NCBI GenBank assembly: GCA_019429275.1 | Contig: JAHYJC010000027.1 | Span: 1-60,714, forward strand | DNA: 60,714 nt | DNA from: Lentimicrobium sp. | GTDB lineage: Bacteria > Bacteroidota > Bacteroidia > Bacteroidales > Lentimicrobiaceae | Direction of reading: 5' to 3' | Part shown: in pieces, positions 1 to 9,335 of the stretch | How the letters are laid out: the number at the start of each line of letters is the position of its first letter | Numbering within the stretch: position 1 is the first letter of the stretch | Translations under genes and position numbers: made by a program | Notes under the pieces: generated by a model | Database searches by the model: none | What the model saw: only the letters and a program-made list of their open reading frames with translations | What the model was told of the DNA's origin: nothing

Positions 1-44
1 ATTTTTCCGGATGCTTTCGGCTCCTCCGCTCAAGCACCGGATTA

Positions 45-117
45 TCGGTGGTCGAGCGGTGGTTGGTGAGCTTTCGTCGAACCAAGCCGTCGGTGGTCGA
101 GCGGAGCCGAGACCACC
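45..117. repeat. REP-like palindromic repeat pair
   Basis: Two related copies share the core GGTGGTCGAGCGG (45-57 and 92-104). The second is an imperfect palindrome with GGTGGTC at 92-98 facing GACCACC at 111-117. The stretch between them (61-85) has the same half-palindromic character. It lies just downstream of the minus-strand gene that ends at 125. Short GC-rich dispersed palindromes of this type are common between Bacteroidota genes, but the family assignment is inference. Confidence 0.5.
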
Positions 118-124
118 ACTCCTC

Positions 125-1738
125 TCACTCCACCACAAACCTCGCCTTACCCATCTGCTTATTACCGGCAAATACCACCACCATATACAGCCCCGGCCTC
201 CAGTGTGAAATGCTGAGCCAGGTTTCGTTTACGCCTGAGTTAACTTTCATTTCAGCCAATTGCCTGCCATAAATATCGTAGCAGACAACACGTATATTCT
301 TGTGGTACTCCGTATTTTCAAGCAAAAAGCGCACATAATCGCTGGCAGGGTTGGGTGCAGGCGTAATGGGTATCAAACTGATGCGGGCCTCATACTCCTT
401 GCGGGTGGGTATGTCCTTTACATCAACAATTACCTCGCAACTGCTTAAATCAATGGTTTTAGAAACAATAGGTTCAGGGCACAGGTAATCGTATTCCCGT
501 GGTGCAGTATATATACTATCGTACTCAAGGCTGGTGTTGAATTTCATAAGGATAATGTCCTGATCAAATCCGCTGCCTACCACTGCACCGGCCAAGATTT
601 TGTCGTCATCCGTAACAATAATCCGGGACTCAGCATGGGCTGATGGATGCATAAACGAATTATGCCAGCCTCCCAGCGAATCCAATTCATGCAGGCCAAA
701 CCAGCCTGGAAAATAATTCGTGCTGTCGGCATACAAAATATTGGTGAACAACCTGCCATCCGCAGTAAAAGATGGATTTACCATAAAACCTTCCACCCAT
801 TTATTGCCGGCCATGGGGAATTGAGGCATAGAATCATGTACGAAGTTTCCAAGGATATCCAACACTAATAAATTAGATGGAGCTGCCTCAGTAGCTCGAT
901 CTACTGCACCAACATAGAAGTTGCCGCTTTCATGCTGTGTTGCCCAACCGGCTAAGGAATAGGCTAAAGTGTCGTTAGCTTTGTACACGCTTACCCATTC
1001 CTCCTGTCGGGAGCTGTCGGCAAGGATGGCCATTGTTTTTAATCTGCATCGGTTATTTACTCCTCCCGTGCCAACTGAATCATCGCACCAGTAACACAAG
1101 CCGCTGATAAAAAAATCCTCATCCGATGTTACAACCAGATCATAAGGTTCATTGTAGCTAATGTAGGGGTGGTTGGCTGTTGTGGCGTAAGGTTCAATCC
1201 ATAGCACTTCACCGTTTTCATCTAGCCTGAACAAATGAATTCTTGGATTATTAAATGTGTAATTATAACCCATTGTTAACATGATATATCCACCATCCTC
1301 CAATTGCTTAATTTCAACTCCCCAATCAGGGTCATCATCAGTCCTGAATACTTTACACCATTCCAGATCACCACAAGCATTGTGCTTGGTAATCCCTATG
1401 TCATTTACGGTCCACCGGTCGTGGCTTCCGCATAAGATGAAGCCACCGTCAGAGGTTGGCGATATGTAGGAGGGATAATTAAGGTTTCCCAATCCCGGCC
1501 CCGGCATTCCAATGGTTATATCATAAAGGATGTGACCATTAATATCTGTTTTTATGATCCATCCACGGGTGTCGGGGAAAAAGTGGTAGGCACCAAGTAC
1601 CAAAAAACCTCCATCATAAGCTTCACTAAGACTACGAAATACTTCATTACGATTGGTTATGCCAAAAGTATGTTCCCAATTCTGTGAAAAACAGAATTGA
1701 TTGATTATAACCAATAAGAGCAAAGGTAATTTTCTCAT
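125..1738 (-). CDS. Secreted protein with T9SS C-terminal sorting domain
   Basis: 537 aa. Residues 1-18 form a signal peptide (MRKLPLLLLVIINQFCFSQ) ending at FSQ. The body has repeated segments of the kind GG(F/Y)I(L/M) and WIIKTD.G, typical of beta-propeller-like repeats in Bacteroidota secreted proteins. The last ~80 residues begin with PNPASDYVRF, include YDIYGRQL and end in KARFVVE, which is a type A T9SS sorting domain. The protein should cross the inner membrane via Sec and the outer membrane via T9SS. The function of the propeller is unknown. The ATG follows the hairpin of the upstream gene and opens directly into the signal peptide, so the start is secure. Confidence 0.85.
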   Translation of the reverse strand: MRKLPLLLLVIINQFCFSQNWEHTFGITNRNEVFRSLSEAYDGGFLVLGAYHFFPDTRGWIIKTDINGHILYDITIGMPGPGLGNLNYPSYISPTSDGGFILCGSHDRWTVNDIGITKHNACGDLEWCKVFRTDDDPDWGVEIKQLEDGGYIMLTMGYNYTFNNPRIHLFRLDENGEVLWIEPYATTANHPYISYNEPYDLVVTSDEDFFISGLCYWCDDSVGTGGVNNRCRLKTMAILADSSRQEEWVSVYKANDTLAYSLAGWATQHESGNFYVGAVDRATEAAPSNLLVLDILGNFVHDSMPQFPMAGNKWVEGFMVNPSFTADGRLFTNILYADSTNYFPGWFGLHELDSLGGWHNSFMHPSAHAESRIIVTDDDKILAGAVVGSGFDQDIILMKFNTSLEYDSIYTAPREYDYLCPEPIVSKTIDLSSCEVIVDVKDIPTRKEYEARISLIPITPAPNPASDYVRFLLENTEYHKNIRVVCYDIYGRQLAEMKVNSGVNETWLSISHWRPGLYMVVVFAGNKQMGKARFVVE

Positions 1739-1753
1739 AACGCTTCCTTATTT

Positions 1754-1790
1754 AGCAAGAAAACCGGATACAAAATCCGGTTTTCTTGCT
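1754..1790 (-). terminator. Intergenic 16-bp stem hairpin
   Basis: The arms AGCAAGAAAACCGGAT (1754-1769) and ATCCGGTTTTCTTGCT (1775-1790) are perfectly complementary with a 5-nt loop. The hairpin lies between two minus-strand genes, just after the stop of the 1707-aa gene. It probably ends that transcript, although no long T run follows on the minus strand. Confidence 0.65.
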
Positions 1791-1799
1791 ATGTTTATT

Positions 1800-4700
1800 T
1801 TAATGAGAAATGATGACACTGGAACTGCCAATATACTTATCCCCGGAAGCTAATCTGAAAATGTAACTGCCAGATTTAAAATTTCTTGTATCAAGAATAA
1901 TCTGGTCAAATTGGCGACCGAGGTTTTTGTTATATACTTTTCTGCCAGATTCATTAATTATCTCAATTACACCCTGAATTTTATCATTGCCAGTATTATA
2001 TTCAATGGTGATAAAATCCTTAGCCGGGTTGGGGTATACCTTCAGATATGCAATCTCTTGATTTACCGGTTTCACCCCTGGTTTTCTTACTTCCATACTT
2101 TTGGTTAAATCCGGTTCTAGGTATGGTTCGTTGTATTCAAGCAGGTTGTTGGCAACCAATATCCCTCGTGCCGCTGCGGTAACAGATGGGCTGCTATACA
2201 GAAGAAAGTTATTTAGTGGCTCCGTATCAAGGGTGTCAATCGGTTGGTTCTCAATAAGCCATTGCATAAATACCTGTTGCTGGCTAAGTTCAGTGAGTTC
2301 TGCTTCTGTAAGTGGAATTTCGTTACTAATGTTGTTCCATTTATTTAAGGCTGAAGTGGTATCCCCGTTTTCAAGCAACAGCCAGGCCTGCCGCATCAGT
2401 GATTCAACACTGCCGTCAGCAGAAAGCAGTGCCATCAGGGTGTCGGCAGGAACAGGTATGGAATCCGTTAATGAAACTGAAAGTAAGCGGTTGAAACCAT
2501 AATTGTAAAACTGCATATCCATGTCCCTTTTAGCTTCCATCAACTCTTTGGCAGAGAGTACAAACACACCTTCCAGAATTTCGTCTTTCATATAATCAGG
2601 CATTGGCTCAAGACGCATATCAACTTCCTGCATGAGGGTTTCCGATTTAGCGCTGTGAGGGTTGGCAACCATAATGTCGCGGATCATGGCGTTGTTGAGC
2701 AATTCCTCGCGGTTAATGGAAGATTTGAGTACGGTGTCAGAGACAAAAGGCGAATATTGTAGTATTGAGTTTCTAACATCCAGGGCTTCTGATGGCGATG
2801 CAAGGTTAACCTCAAGAACTTTATCGGAAGTTTCTCCTTCATCAATTAGGCTGCTCAAAGTTGCCTTTGTAGTCTCAGCTTCAGATTTATAAAAAGCTGT
2901 TTCTCCATCAATAATTGAAGACCCACCTCCTCCCGTAGGGCTTGGAGGACAGCAACCAATGGAATAATTATGTCCGGTTGGCTGTCTACTTACAGAACTT
3001 TCTGTTACAATTTTCGGATACCAAGGGTCATTTTGAGTGCCGGCATGGTGGAAATAATTTACAAACTCGCCACTATTATGGATGCTATAATAGCCTGTTG
3101 AAGGTGCAAGATTGGAGAAGAGGTTTCCGGCAGGAGTATCGCAGGTAGTGCCATTTGACCCCTGACTACCGGCAATGCCCATTTCGATATCAGTAGGGTT
3201 GGTTTTTAATACTGAAATATCCATTTTCACATTGTTAAACTGATTACATTTTAGCAACAAGCCAGCACTGCCATTTATATTCCGGTTTTTATCCTGTGCG
3301 GTTATGCCATAGGAACAATTTGATATGTTGTTTTTATACACCATATTGTTTGTTTCACCGCTATTGTTGATGTAGATGCCGTAAGTGGAATAGCCAGGGT
3401 AGGTTTCCATGTTTTGCAGTTCGTTTTCTTCAACAATATAACCGGTACAGTTATCAAGGTAGATACCGGATATATTGTCGTCCATAAGTGGATTTTTTCT
3501 GTACATGGTAATATTGTTATGGCTAATTCTCAGGTTATCTGTTGCATTGGCATATACACCTCTTCTGTTTTTAGTAAAATTACTGTATTGTACCGAAAAC
3601 GTTTTCCCCCCGGTTCTTGATAGCGAATAAATTGCATAATTCAGGTTCTCAAATGAGGACGGTATTGATTCGCTGCAAATAACACTACTGCATTTTCGGC
3701 TAACCACAAAAGATGAATGGTAAGAATAAATGCCATTTATTTGGTGGTCGAGGTATCTGCTTATAAAGGAACAACCAAGTATATTTATGGTATTTACCTG
3801 ATTAAACCTGACCATATATGCAGGGCTAAAATTAGAAAGCAATGCAGTATTAATTTCAAAAGAACAGCGTTCAAAATGGCTGATGCTATTTTTGCTGTAT
3901 GGCTCGAATTGCACAGCTATCTGGTTATTAACGAATTTACTGTCGTAAGCGAACACAATTCCCCCACCTCTGGCCCTTGTGCTCGGATCTTCCGCGATAC
4001 CACCGCCGTCAATGGGCATAATAGCCGGGTTAATACAATGGATGCCAATGTATGCATTTTCAATAACTGCACTATCGCTTAGGGAAACAATTCCCTGGTC
4101 TGATGGGTTTTGGTATCCCGAAGAATTACCCTGAACGATTATACCCTTCCATGGATGATTACTACAGCCATTTGTAATTTTCCCTCCATTTACTATCAAT
4201 TTTCCTCCTTGTTGTACAATGATTTGCCTATTTGGCCCCATCTGAACTGTACCAAGAATTGTAAGTTGAGCACCCGTATTGATTATTATATCATCAGTAA
4301 CAATCCTGTTATTCCAAACCTGATTATTTGTTATATTGATCGGGCCAATATTGTTCGGGTCAAAACACAGACTGGCCTTGTATATTCCCCTTCCGAAAGT
4401 AGCGGCATACAATTCATTGGTTGAGTAATCTATTTCCATATCGCTGATAACAGTATATGGCATACCATTACCAAAAGGAACCCATGAATCAAGTAAATCA
4501 TTCAGATAATAAATACCGGCGTCAGTCCCTGCAAAAAGTTCATTAAGTGTTGATCCGTCTCTGTAAAGCAGGCAGTTGACCGGCAACACAGGTAATCCTG
4601 CTGAAATATTTTCCCAGCTAATTGCACCTGTGCCAGAACCTTTGTAAACCTGTTTGCCGGGAATACCACGGGTCATGGCAATGTAAAATTCGTGGGCATT

Positions 4701-6923
4701 GTAAGGATTGACTGCCAAATCTGAAATTGCCGCACCATCAATCGGCACATCAGTGGTTGGTGGGGTTATGTCAACCCACTGCGGATTAGCTGACAAGCCG
4801 TTTGTGGTTTTAAAAAGCCTGCGGCGGTCACAATCATTATTACCCGTATCACAATTCCAGTGTGGATTTTCCCTGGCAACATATAAAACATTACTGTTTG
4901 ATTTTGCCTCTCTGATTGTTTTAAGCGCAATATGAGCTGAATCACTTTTAACAAGGTCGCTTATCTTCTGCGGAGTTGTTTCAAAACCATTATTCGTCCG
5001 CCAAACATCCAAACCGCCGATATATAACCTTTTGGAGTTATTCTTACTCATTTCTATTGGGGCATCATTTCTTCGCTTCGGGTCAGTGATATTAAATGTA
5101 TCCGCGTGCAGAAATGTTTCTCCGCTGTTAATGGATTTTATCCCATAATATTCGGACATAAATCTAACCCGATATACATTTTGAGGGTTTTCATGATCAA
5201 AAACCACATCACCGGCATCTCCAACTTGTTGCTTGTAGGTATTATTCCACAAATAGTCATAATTGCCATCCTGTGTTCCTCCTATAATTAGCCCTGACCC
5301 GTCACCAGGTATTCCAATGCCGTAATACTGTGTAATATTTAAACCATATCTTGATATATCAGTCCATTGAACTGTATCTGCTTCAAGCCCTTTGGTTATT
5401 CCTCCGTCATTGCCATGATATACCCAGCCGTTAATTGAGCCATCTGGTTTCCTTTGTTTATAGGTTTTAATATCCCTGATGTCAACATGGTATGTGCTGG
5501 TTTCAGATAATGAATCTCTTTGTATCCTTAACGGTTCGACAAATGAATATGGAAAGATTAATTTGCCTCCTATATAAAAAGAGTTATTTCTGGTTTTTGA
5601 CCATTCAATCTCCATTTTATAATATCCAACTTGTGTAAGTTGCTTGAAATCTTCATAACCAAGTGGGTTTGATTCATCATACCATTTCACAATTTCAAAA
5701 CTGTTGCCTGCATCAGTTGAAAGAAACAGCCTGTTATAGCCAGAATTGGGGTTAGCAATCTCACTATTGGCAGTTATTACAAGTATTTTGGATGCGTCGT
5801 TAGGGTGCATGGCTGTTGATGACCTTAAAAATCTATATGTGGAGGTGTCAATAAGGCGATGGTCAATTTGTTCCCAATTTAATCCAAAATCAGTACTTTT
5901 CAGGACATGAGATCCACTTACAAGTACATAGTCAGGATTTAACGGATGCGATTCTATTTTAAACAATTGTTTATTTCCGTCAGCGGTAACTTTATAAACT
6001 TCTGTCCATGTAAGTCCACCGTTATCTGTACGCATTATTTTTGATTCCTTATCAAACTCAAAAACTACCAGTGCGAGCAATACATCCGGATTGTTGGTAT
6101 GTTGTACCATGCCCCCAATCCTGTAACCGATATTCCGTAGCGAATAATTGGGGTCATTCCTGAATGTTCTGATATTCAGCCCCGTTGTATCCCAGGTTAC
6201 TCCATTGTTTTTGCTTTTTAAAACACCTACTCCATAATCTTTGCCCCAGGTAAAAAAGCCAGTGCCAATATAAATTGTTCGTGGTTGCGCCGGATGCTTG
6301 ATAATTACATCAACACCTGGAATCATGTATTTGTCAGTAAGACTTTGCCAGTTGTCACCTCCGTTGTAAGTCACAAAAAGTCCGCTGGAGTTACTTCCTG
6401 CATAAATAGTCTGGAAATTACTGGTGTCAACCCAAATAGAAGTTACCAGCCCAAGTAGTGCTTTTTCGTTTGCTGGTGCGCTGTGATATATTGGTCCGAC
6501 TGCATCCCATACTACTGGTATTCCTTGACCATTATCTGCTTCGGCCAGTCTTGTTCTTTCATTTTCCAAAGCATTGCTATAAGAGAACATAGTTCCATTT
6601 TCATCAACTCTGGGTTCCATAAAATACAACCATCTGTTATAGTCTTTAAAACCACATGCTTTGTTGTTAATCCGACTGGTATCCTCACTAAAATATTGTT
6701 CTGTCGCTGCTTTTATATCGTAAAAATTACCTAAATGACTGAATCGGGCCATCCAGTTTTCTTGTGCAAAACTAAGCTGGTTAATAAAAAATAAAATCAA
6801 AATTAGAAGAGCCGGATAATATTTAAATAAACCCGGGTAATGTTGCCTGATGCTGCTTTTAGATTGTGTGCCGCAGGATAAGGCGTATTCAGAACAATTT
6901 ATTCTGTCATTATTGTTTTTCAT
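1800..6923 (-). CDS. Giant T9SS-exported BNR/sortilin-type and beta-helix protein
   Basis: 1707 aa. A hydrophobic segment at about residues 36-53 ending SFAQ is the signal peptide. It is preceded by an unusually long polar stretch of about 35 residues, so the true start could be a later non-ATG codon. Residues ~130-890 carry sortilin/BNR-type Asp-box repeats such as KSTDFGLNWEQI and RTDNGGLTWTEV, suggesting a multi-bladed beta-propeller. Residues ~900-1290 have right-handed beta-helix character (NNISGIYLDNCTGYIVEENE). A helical region follows to ~1600. The end is a type A T9SS sorting domain (YPNPAKDFITIEY). The likely role is a cell-surface adhesin or binding protein; no enzyme motif is clear. 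Confidence 0.8.
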   Translation of the reverse strand: MKNNNDRINCSEYALSCGTQSKSSIRQHYPGLFKYYPALLILILFFINQLSFAQENWMARFSHLGNFYDIKAATEQYFSEDTSRINNKACGFKDYNRWLYFMEPRVDENGTMFSYSNALENERTRLAEADNGQGIPVVWDAVGPIYHSAPANEKALLGLVTSIWVDTSNFQTIYAGSNSSGLFVTYNGGDNWQSLTDKYMIPGVDVIIKHPAQPRTIYIGTGFFTWGKDYGVGVLKSKNNGVTWDTTGLNIRTFRNDPNYSLRNIGYRIGGMVQHTNNPDVLLALVVFEFDKESKIMRTDNGGLTWTEVYKVTADGNKQLFKIESHPLNPDYVLVSGSHVLKSTDFGLNWEQIDHRLIDTSTYRFLRSSTAMHPNDASKILVITANSEIANPNSGYNRLFLSTDAGNSFEIVKWYDESNPLGYEDFKQLTQVGYYKMEIEWSKTRNNSFYIGGKLIFPYSFVEPLRIQRDSLSETSTYHVDIRDIKTYKQRKPDGSINGWVYHGNDGGITKGLEADTVQWTDISRYGLNITQYYGIGIPGDGSGLIIGGTQDGNYDYLWNNTYKQQVGDAGDVVFDHENPQNVYRVRFMSEYYGIKSINSGETFLHADTFNITDPKRRNDAPIEMSKNNSKRLYIGGLDVWRTNNGFETTPQKISDLVKSDSAHIALKTIREAKSNSNVLYVARENPHWNCDTGNNDCDRRRLFKTTNGLSANPQWVDITPPTTDVPIDGAAISDLAVNPYNAHEFYIAMTRGIPGKQVYKGSGTGAISWENISAGLPVLPVNCLLYRDGSTLNELFAGTDAGIYYLNDLLDSWVPFGNGMPYTVISDMEIDYSTNELYAATFGRGIYKASLCFDPNNIGPINITNNQVWNNRIVTDDIIINTGAQLTILGTVQMGPNRQIIVQQGGKLIVNGGKITNGCSNHPWKGIIVQGNSSGYQNPSDQGIVSLSDSAVIENAYIGIHCINPAIMPIDGGGIAEDPSTRARGGGIVFAYDSKFVNNQIAVQFEPYSKNSISHFERCSFEINTALLSNFSPAYMVRFNQVNTINILGCSFISRYLDHQINGIYSYHSSFVVSRKCSSVICSESIPSSFENLNYAIYSLSRTGGKTFSVQYSNFTKNRRGVYANATDNLRISHNNITMYRKNPLMDDNISGIYLDNCTGYIVEENELQNMETYPGYSTYGIYINNSGETNNMVYKNNISNCSYGITAQDKNRNINGSAGLLLKCNQFNNVKMDISVLKTNPTDIEMGIAGSQGSNGTTCDTPAGNLFSNLAPSTGYYSIHNSGEFVNYFHHAGTQNDPWYPKIVTESSVSRQPTGHNYSIGCCPPSPTGGGGSSIIDGETAFYKSEAETTKATLSSLIDEGETSDKVLEVNLASPSEALDVRNSILQYSPFVSDTVLKSSINREELLNNAMIRDIMVANPHSAKSETLMQEVDMRLEPMPDYMKDEILEGVFVLSAKELMEAKRDMDMQFYNYGFNRLLSVSLTDSIPVPADTLMALLSADGSVESLMRQAWLLLENGDTTSALNKWNNISNEIPLTEAELTELSQQQVFMQWLIENQPIDTLDTEPLNNFLLYSSPSVTAAARGILVANNLLEYNEPYLEPDLTKSMEVRKPGVKPVNQEIAYLKVYPNPAKDFITIEYNTGNDKIQGVIEIINESGRKVYNKNLGRQFDQIILDTRNFKSGSYIFRLASGDKYIGSSSVIISH

Positions 6924-7428
6924 GTTGTTTGCTTTGAAGTGTTACACTTGTTTTGTCCCCTCCCAGAGAATTCCAAATGTCGTAATGCAATCAAAGCAAC
7001 TAAGGGGGGAATCTTTGCAGATACCCTAAACGATAATGGAAATGAATAAATATTAAGAATGAACAAGGTTGTACAAATTTCTTTTGAATTGCAATGCATT
7101 GATATACAGACGAATACCCCCCCCCAAGTTGTATTCGGGGATAAAAAGGATTCAGTATTATATATCAAGTTCATGGCTCTGGAGTAAATATGATTGGGAT
7201 TGCTAATGTCACTGGCTATTTATGGTGTCAAATATAATTCATGATTTTAAAATTCAAAGAAATATTTTGAGAAAGTTATCAAGTTGAACATGAACATAAA
7301 TAAGCTTGGTTAACGCCAGAAAAACAATGTGCTTAAACCCCGATTCATTTTCTTTTTCAACCGCAAATAATTTTTCCCTCAATTCATACCTGCATAATTC
7401 TTATTTTTACCATTCGAAAAAAGTAAAG
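6924..7428. other. Intergenic region upstream of recJ
   Basis: About 500 bp between the divergent T9SS giant gene and recJ. It is AT-rich and contains a run of nine C at about 7117-7125. No protein-like reading frame on either strand is convincing. It presumably holds the two divergent promoters, but I could not place clean boxes. Confidence 0.5.
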
Positions 7429-9231
7429 ATGCAGAAACGTTGGGTATTGAAGGAGCGGGGTGATCCCGGAAAGGTTGCGGCATTGGCCGCTGAATTAAAG
7501 ATAAGTGCTGTACTGGCTGAGTTGCTTGTACAAAGGGAGGTATATACATTTGAGGAAGCCAGGAATTTTTTCAGGCCTTCGCTTGATCAGTTGCATGATC
7601 CATTCCTGATGAAGGATATGGACAAGGCTGTTGAACGGTTAATTAAAGCCATTGACAGTAAAGAAAAGATTCTTGTTTACGGAGATTATGATGTTGACGG
7701 AACTACAGCCGTTTCGCTGGTTTATAATTTTCTGAGAGAAATTGGCCACGAAAAAGTGGATTATTACATTCCCGACCGGTATTCGGAAGGTTACGGCATT
7801 TCGTTCAAAGGGGTTGATTTCGCAAATGACGAAGGATTTAGTCTGGTAATTGCGCTGGATTGTGGCATCAAAGCCATCGAAAAAATAAAAAAAGCCAACG
7901 AATACGGGGTTGACTTTATCATTTGTGACCACCACCGGCCCGATGATCAACTGCCCGAAGCCGTTGCTGTACTCGATGCCAAACGCCCCGATTGCAATTA
8001 TCCGTTCAAGGAACTTTCGGGATGCGGTGTAGGTTTTAAACTGATACAGGCTATTGCTTCGCAAAAAAACATAGACCCTGAAATCCTGCATAAATACCTT
8101 GATCTTGTAGTTGTCAGCATTGCATCCGACATTGTTCCGATAACCGGTGAAAACCGGATTCTGGCCTATTTCGGCCTGCGCCTGATCAATCAAAACCCGC
8201 GCCCCGGCTTCGAAGCCATACTCCGCTACTCAAACATCCTGAGAAAATCAGAGAATACCGAAGTAAATTCTGCTCCTGCTACCGGCAATGGGGTAAGCTG
8301 GGAAGATCCTCCATGCATTTTTAACCGTGAACTTACCATTTCAGATATGGTATTTCTGGTAGGTCCACGCATCAACGCTGCCGGGCGCATTGAGAGCGGG
8401 CGCAACTCGGTGAAACTGCTGGTTTGCGAAAATATTGAAGAGGCCGACACCATTGCCTGCCAAATCAACGATTTTAACACTACCCGCCGCGACCTTGACG
8501 CAAACACCACCGATATGGCGCTGGATGCCATTAAAACAGATGCCCGCCTCCGCGAAGCCTGTTCAACCGTAGTTTATAATAAAGACTGGCACAAAGGTGT
8601 AATCGGAATTGTAGCTTCACGACTCATTGAAGCTTATTACCGGCCAACCATTGTCCTTACATCTTCCAATGGACTGGTTACCGGTTCGGCACGATCGATC
8701 AAGGATTTTGACATTTATGATGCCATTGACGCATGCAGTGAACTGCTCGAACATTTTGGCGGCCACAAATATGCGGCAGGTCTTTCTCTAAAACCTGAAA
8801 ATCTTGATGCTTTTATTGAAAAGTTTGAAGAAGTGGTCAAAAAAGGTCTGACCGAAGAGATGTTATCGCCCGAAGTGGAAATTGACCTGAAAATCAATCT
8901 CAATGAAATAGGCCCCGGATTTTACAAAGTGCTGAAACAGTTTGCACCCTTTGGCCCCGGAAATATGTCGCCCGTTTTTCAAACCGATGGGGTTATCGAC
9001 AATGGTTACGGAAGAATTGTGGGCAAAAACCACCTGAAACTTACCATCGGCCATCACGAAATTGCATCAGCACCTTTTCCGGCCATTGCTTTTCAGCAGG
9101 GCGATCATTTCAATTATATCAGCCAGGGAAAACCTTTCAGCATTTGCTACCATATTGAAGAAAACGACTGGAATAACCAGAAATCCCTGCAACTCAACAT
9201 TAAGGATATAAAACTACCTGAAAAAGAATAA
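7429..9231 (+). CDS. recJ: Single-stranded-DNA-specific 5'-3' exonuclease RecJ
   Basis: 600 aa from the ATG at 7429 (MQKRWVLKERGDPGKV). An in-frame upstream extension to 7306 looks non-coding. The DHH-family motifs are present: YGDYDVDGTT, VIALDCGIKA and FIICDHHRPDD coordinate the two metal ions. The DHHA1 region contains GRIESGRNSVKLL and ends with the GSARSIKDFDIYDA and EHFGGHKYAAGLS motifs. A C-terminal OB-like domain follows. RecJ degrades ssDNA 5'-3' in RecF-pathway recombination, mismatch repair and base excision repair. Length and motif order match the family. It is monocistronic, followed by a strong hairpin. Confidence 0.95.
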   Translation: MQKRWVLKERGDPGKVAALAAELKISAVLAELLVQREVYTFEEARNFFRPSLDQLHDPFLMKDMDKAVERLIKAIDSKEKILVYGDYDVDGTTAVSLVYNFLREIGHEKVDYYIPDRYSEGYGISFKGVDFANDEGFSLVIALDCGIKAIEKIKKANEYGVDFIICDHHRPDDQLPEAVAVLDAKRPDCNYPFKELSGCGVGFKLIQAIASQKNIDPEILHKYLDLVVVSIASDIVPITGENRILAYFGLRLINQNPRPGFEAILRYSNILRKSENTEVNSAPATGNGVSWEDPPCIFNRELTISDMVFLVGPRINAAGRIESGRNSVKLLVCENIEEADTIACQINDFNTTRRDLDANTTDMALDAIKTDARLREACSTVVYNKDWHKGVIGIVASRLIEAYYRPTIVLTSSNGLVTGSARSIKDFDIYDAIDACSELLEHFGGHKYAAGLSLKPENLDAFIEKFEEVVKKGLTEEMLSPEVEIDLKINLNEIGPGFYKVLKQFAPFGPGNMSPVFQTDGVIDNGYGRIVGKNHLKLTIGHHEIASAPFPAIAFQQGDHFNYISQGKPFSICYHIEENDWNNQKSLQLNIKDIKLPEKE

Positions 9232-9232
9232 T

Positions 9233-9266
9233 AAAACTGAGTGTAGATCAGCCTGCACTCAGTTTT
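9233..9266 (+). terminator. recJ Rho-independent terminator
   Basis: AAAACTGAGTG at 9233-9243 pairs with CACTCAGTTTT at 9256-9266 and is followed by more T. It begins immediately after the recJ stop codon. Confidence 0.8.
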
Positions 9267-9335
9267 TGATAAGCATTAAATCAGTTCCTTTTAATCCTGT
9301 TATACATACCCTGTTTTTGCTCAGGCATCTTTTTC

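Noticed and set aside
7117-7125. Run of nine C as a phase-variation switch
   Set aside because: It lies in non-coding DNA upstream of recJ and does not affect a clear reading frame; any promoter-spacing effect cannot be shown.
6920-7174. 84-aa minus-strand frame overlapping the start of the 1707-aa gene
   Set aside because: No recognised domain, overlaps the upstream regulatory region and runs through a poly-G/C tract; most likely chance.
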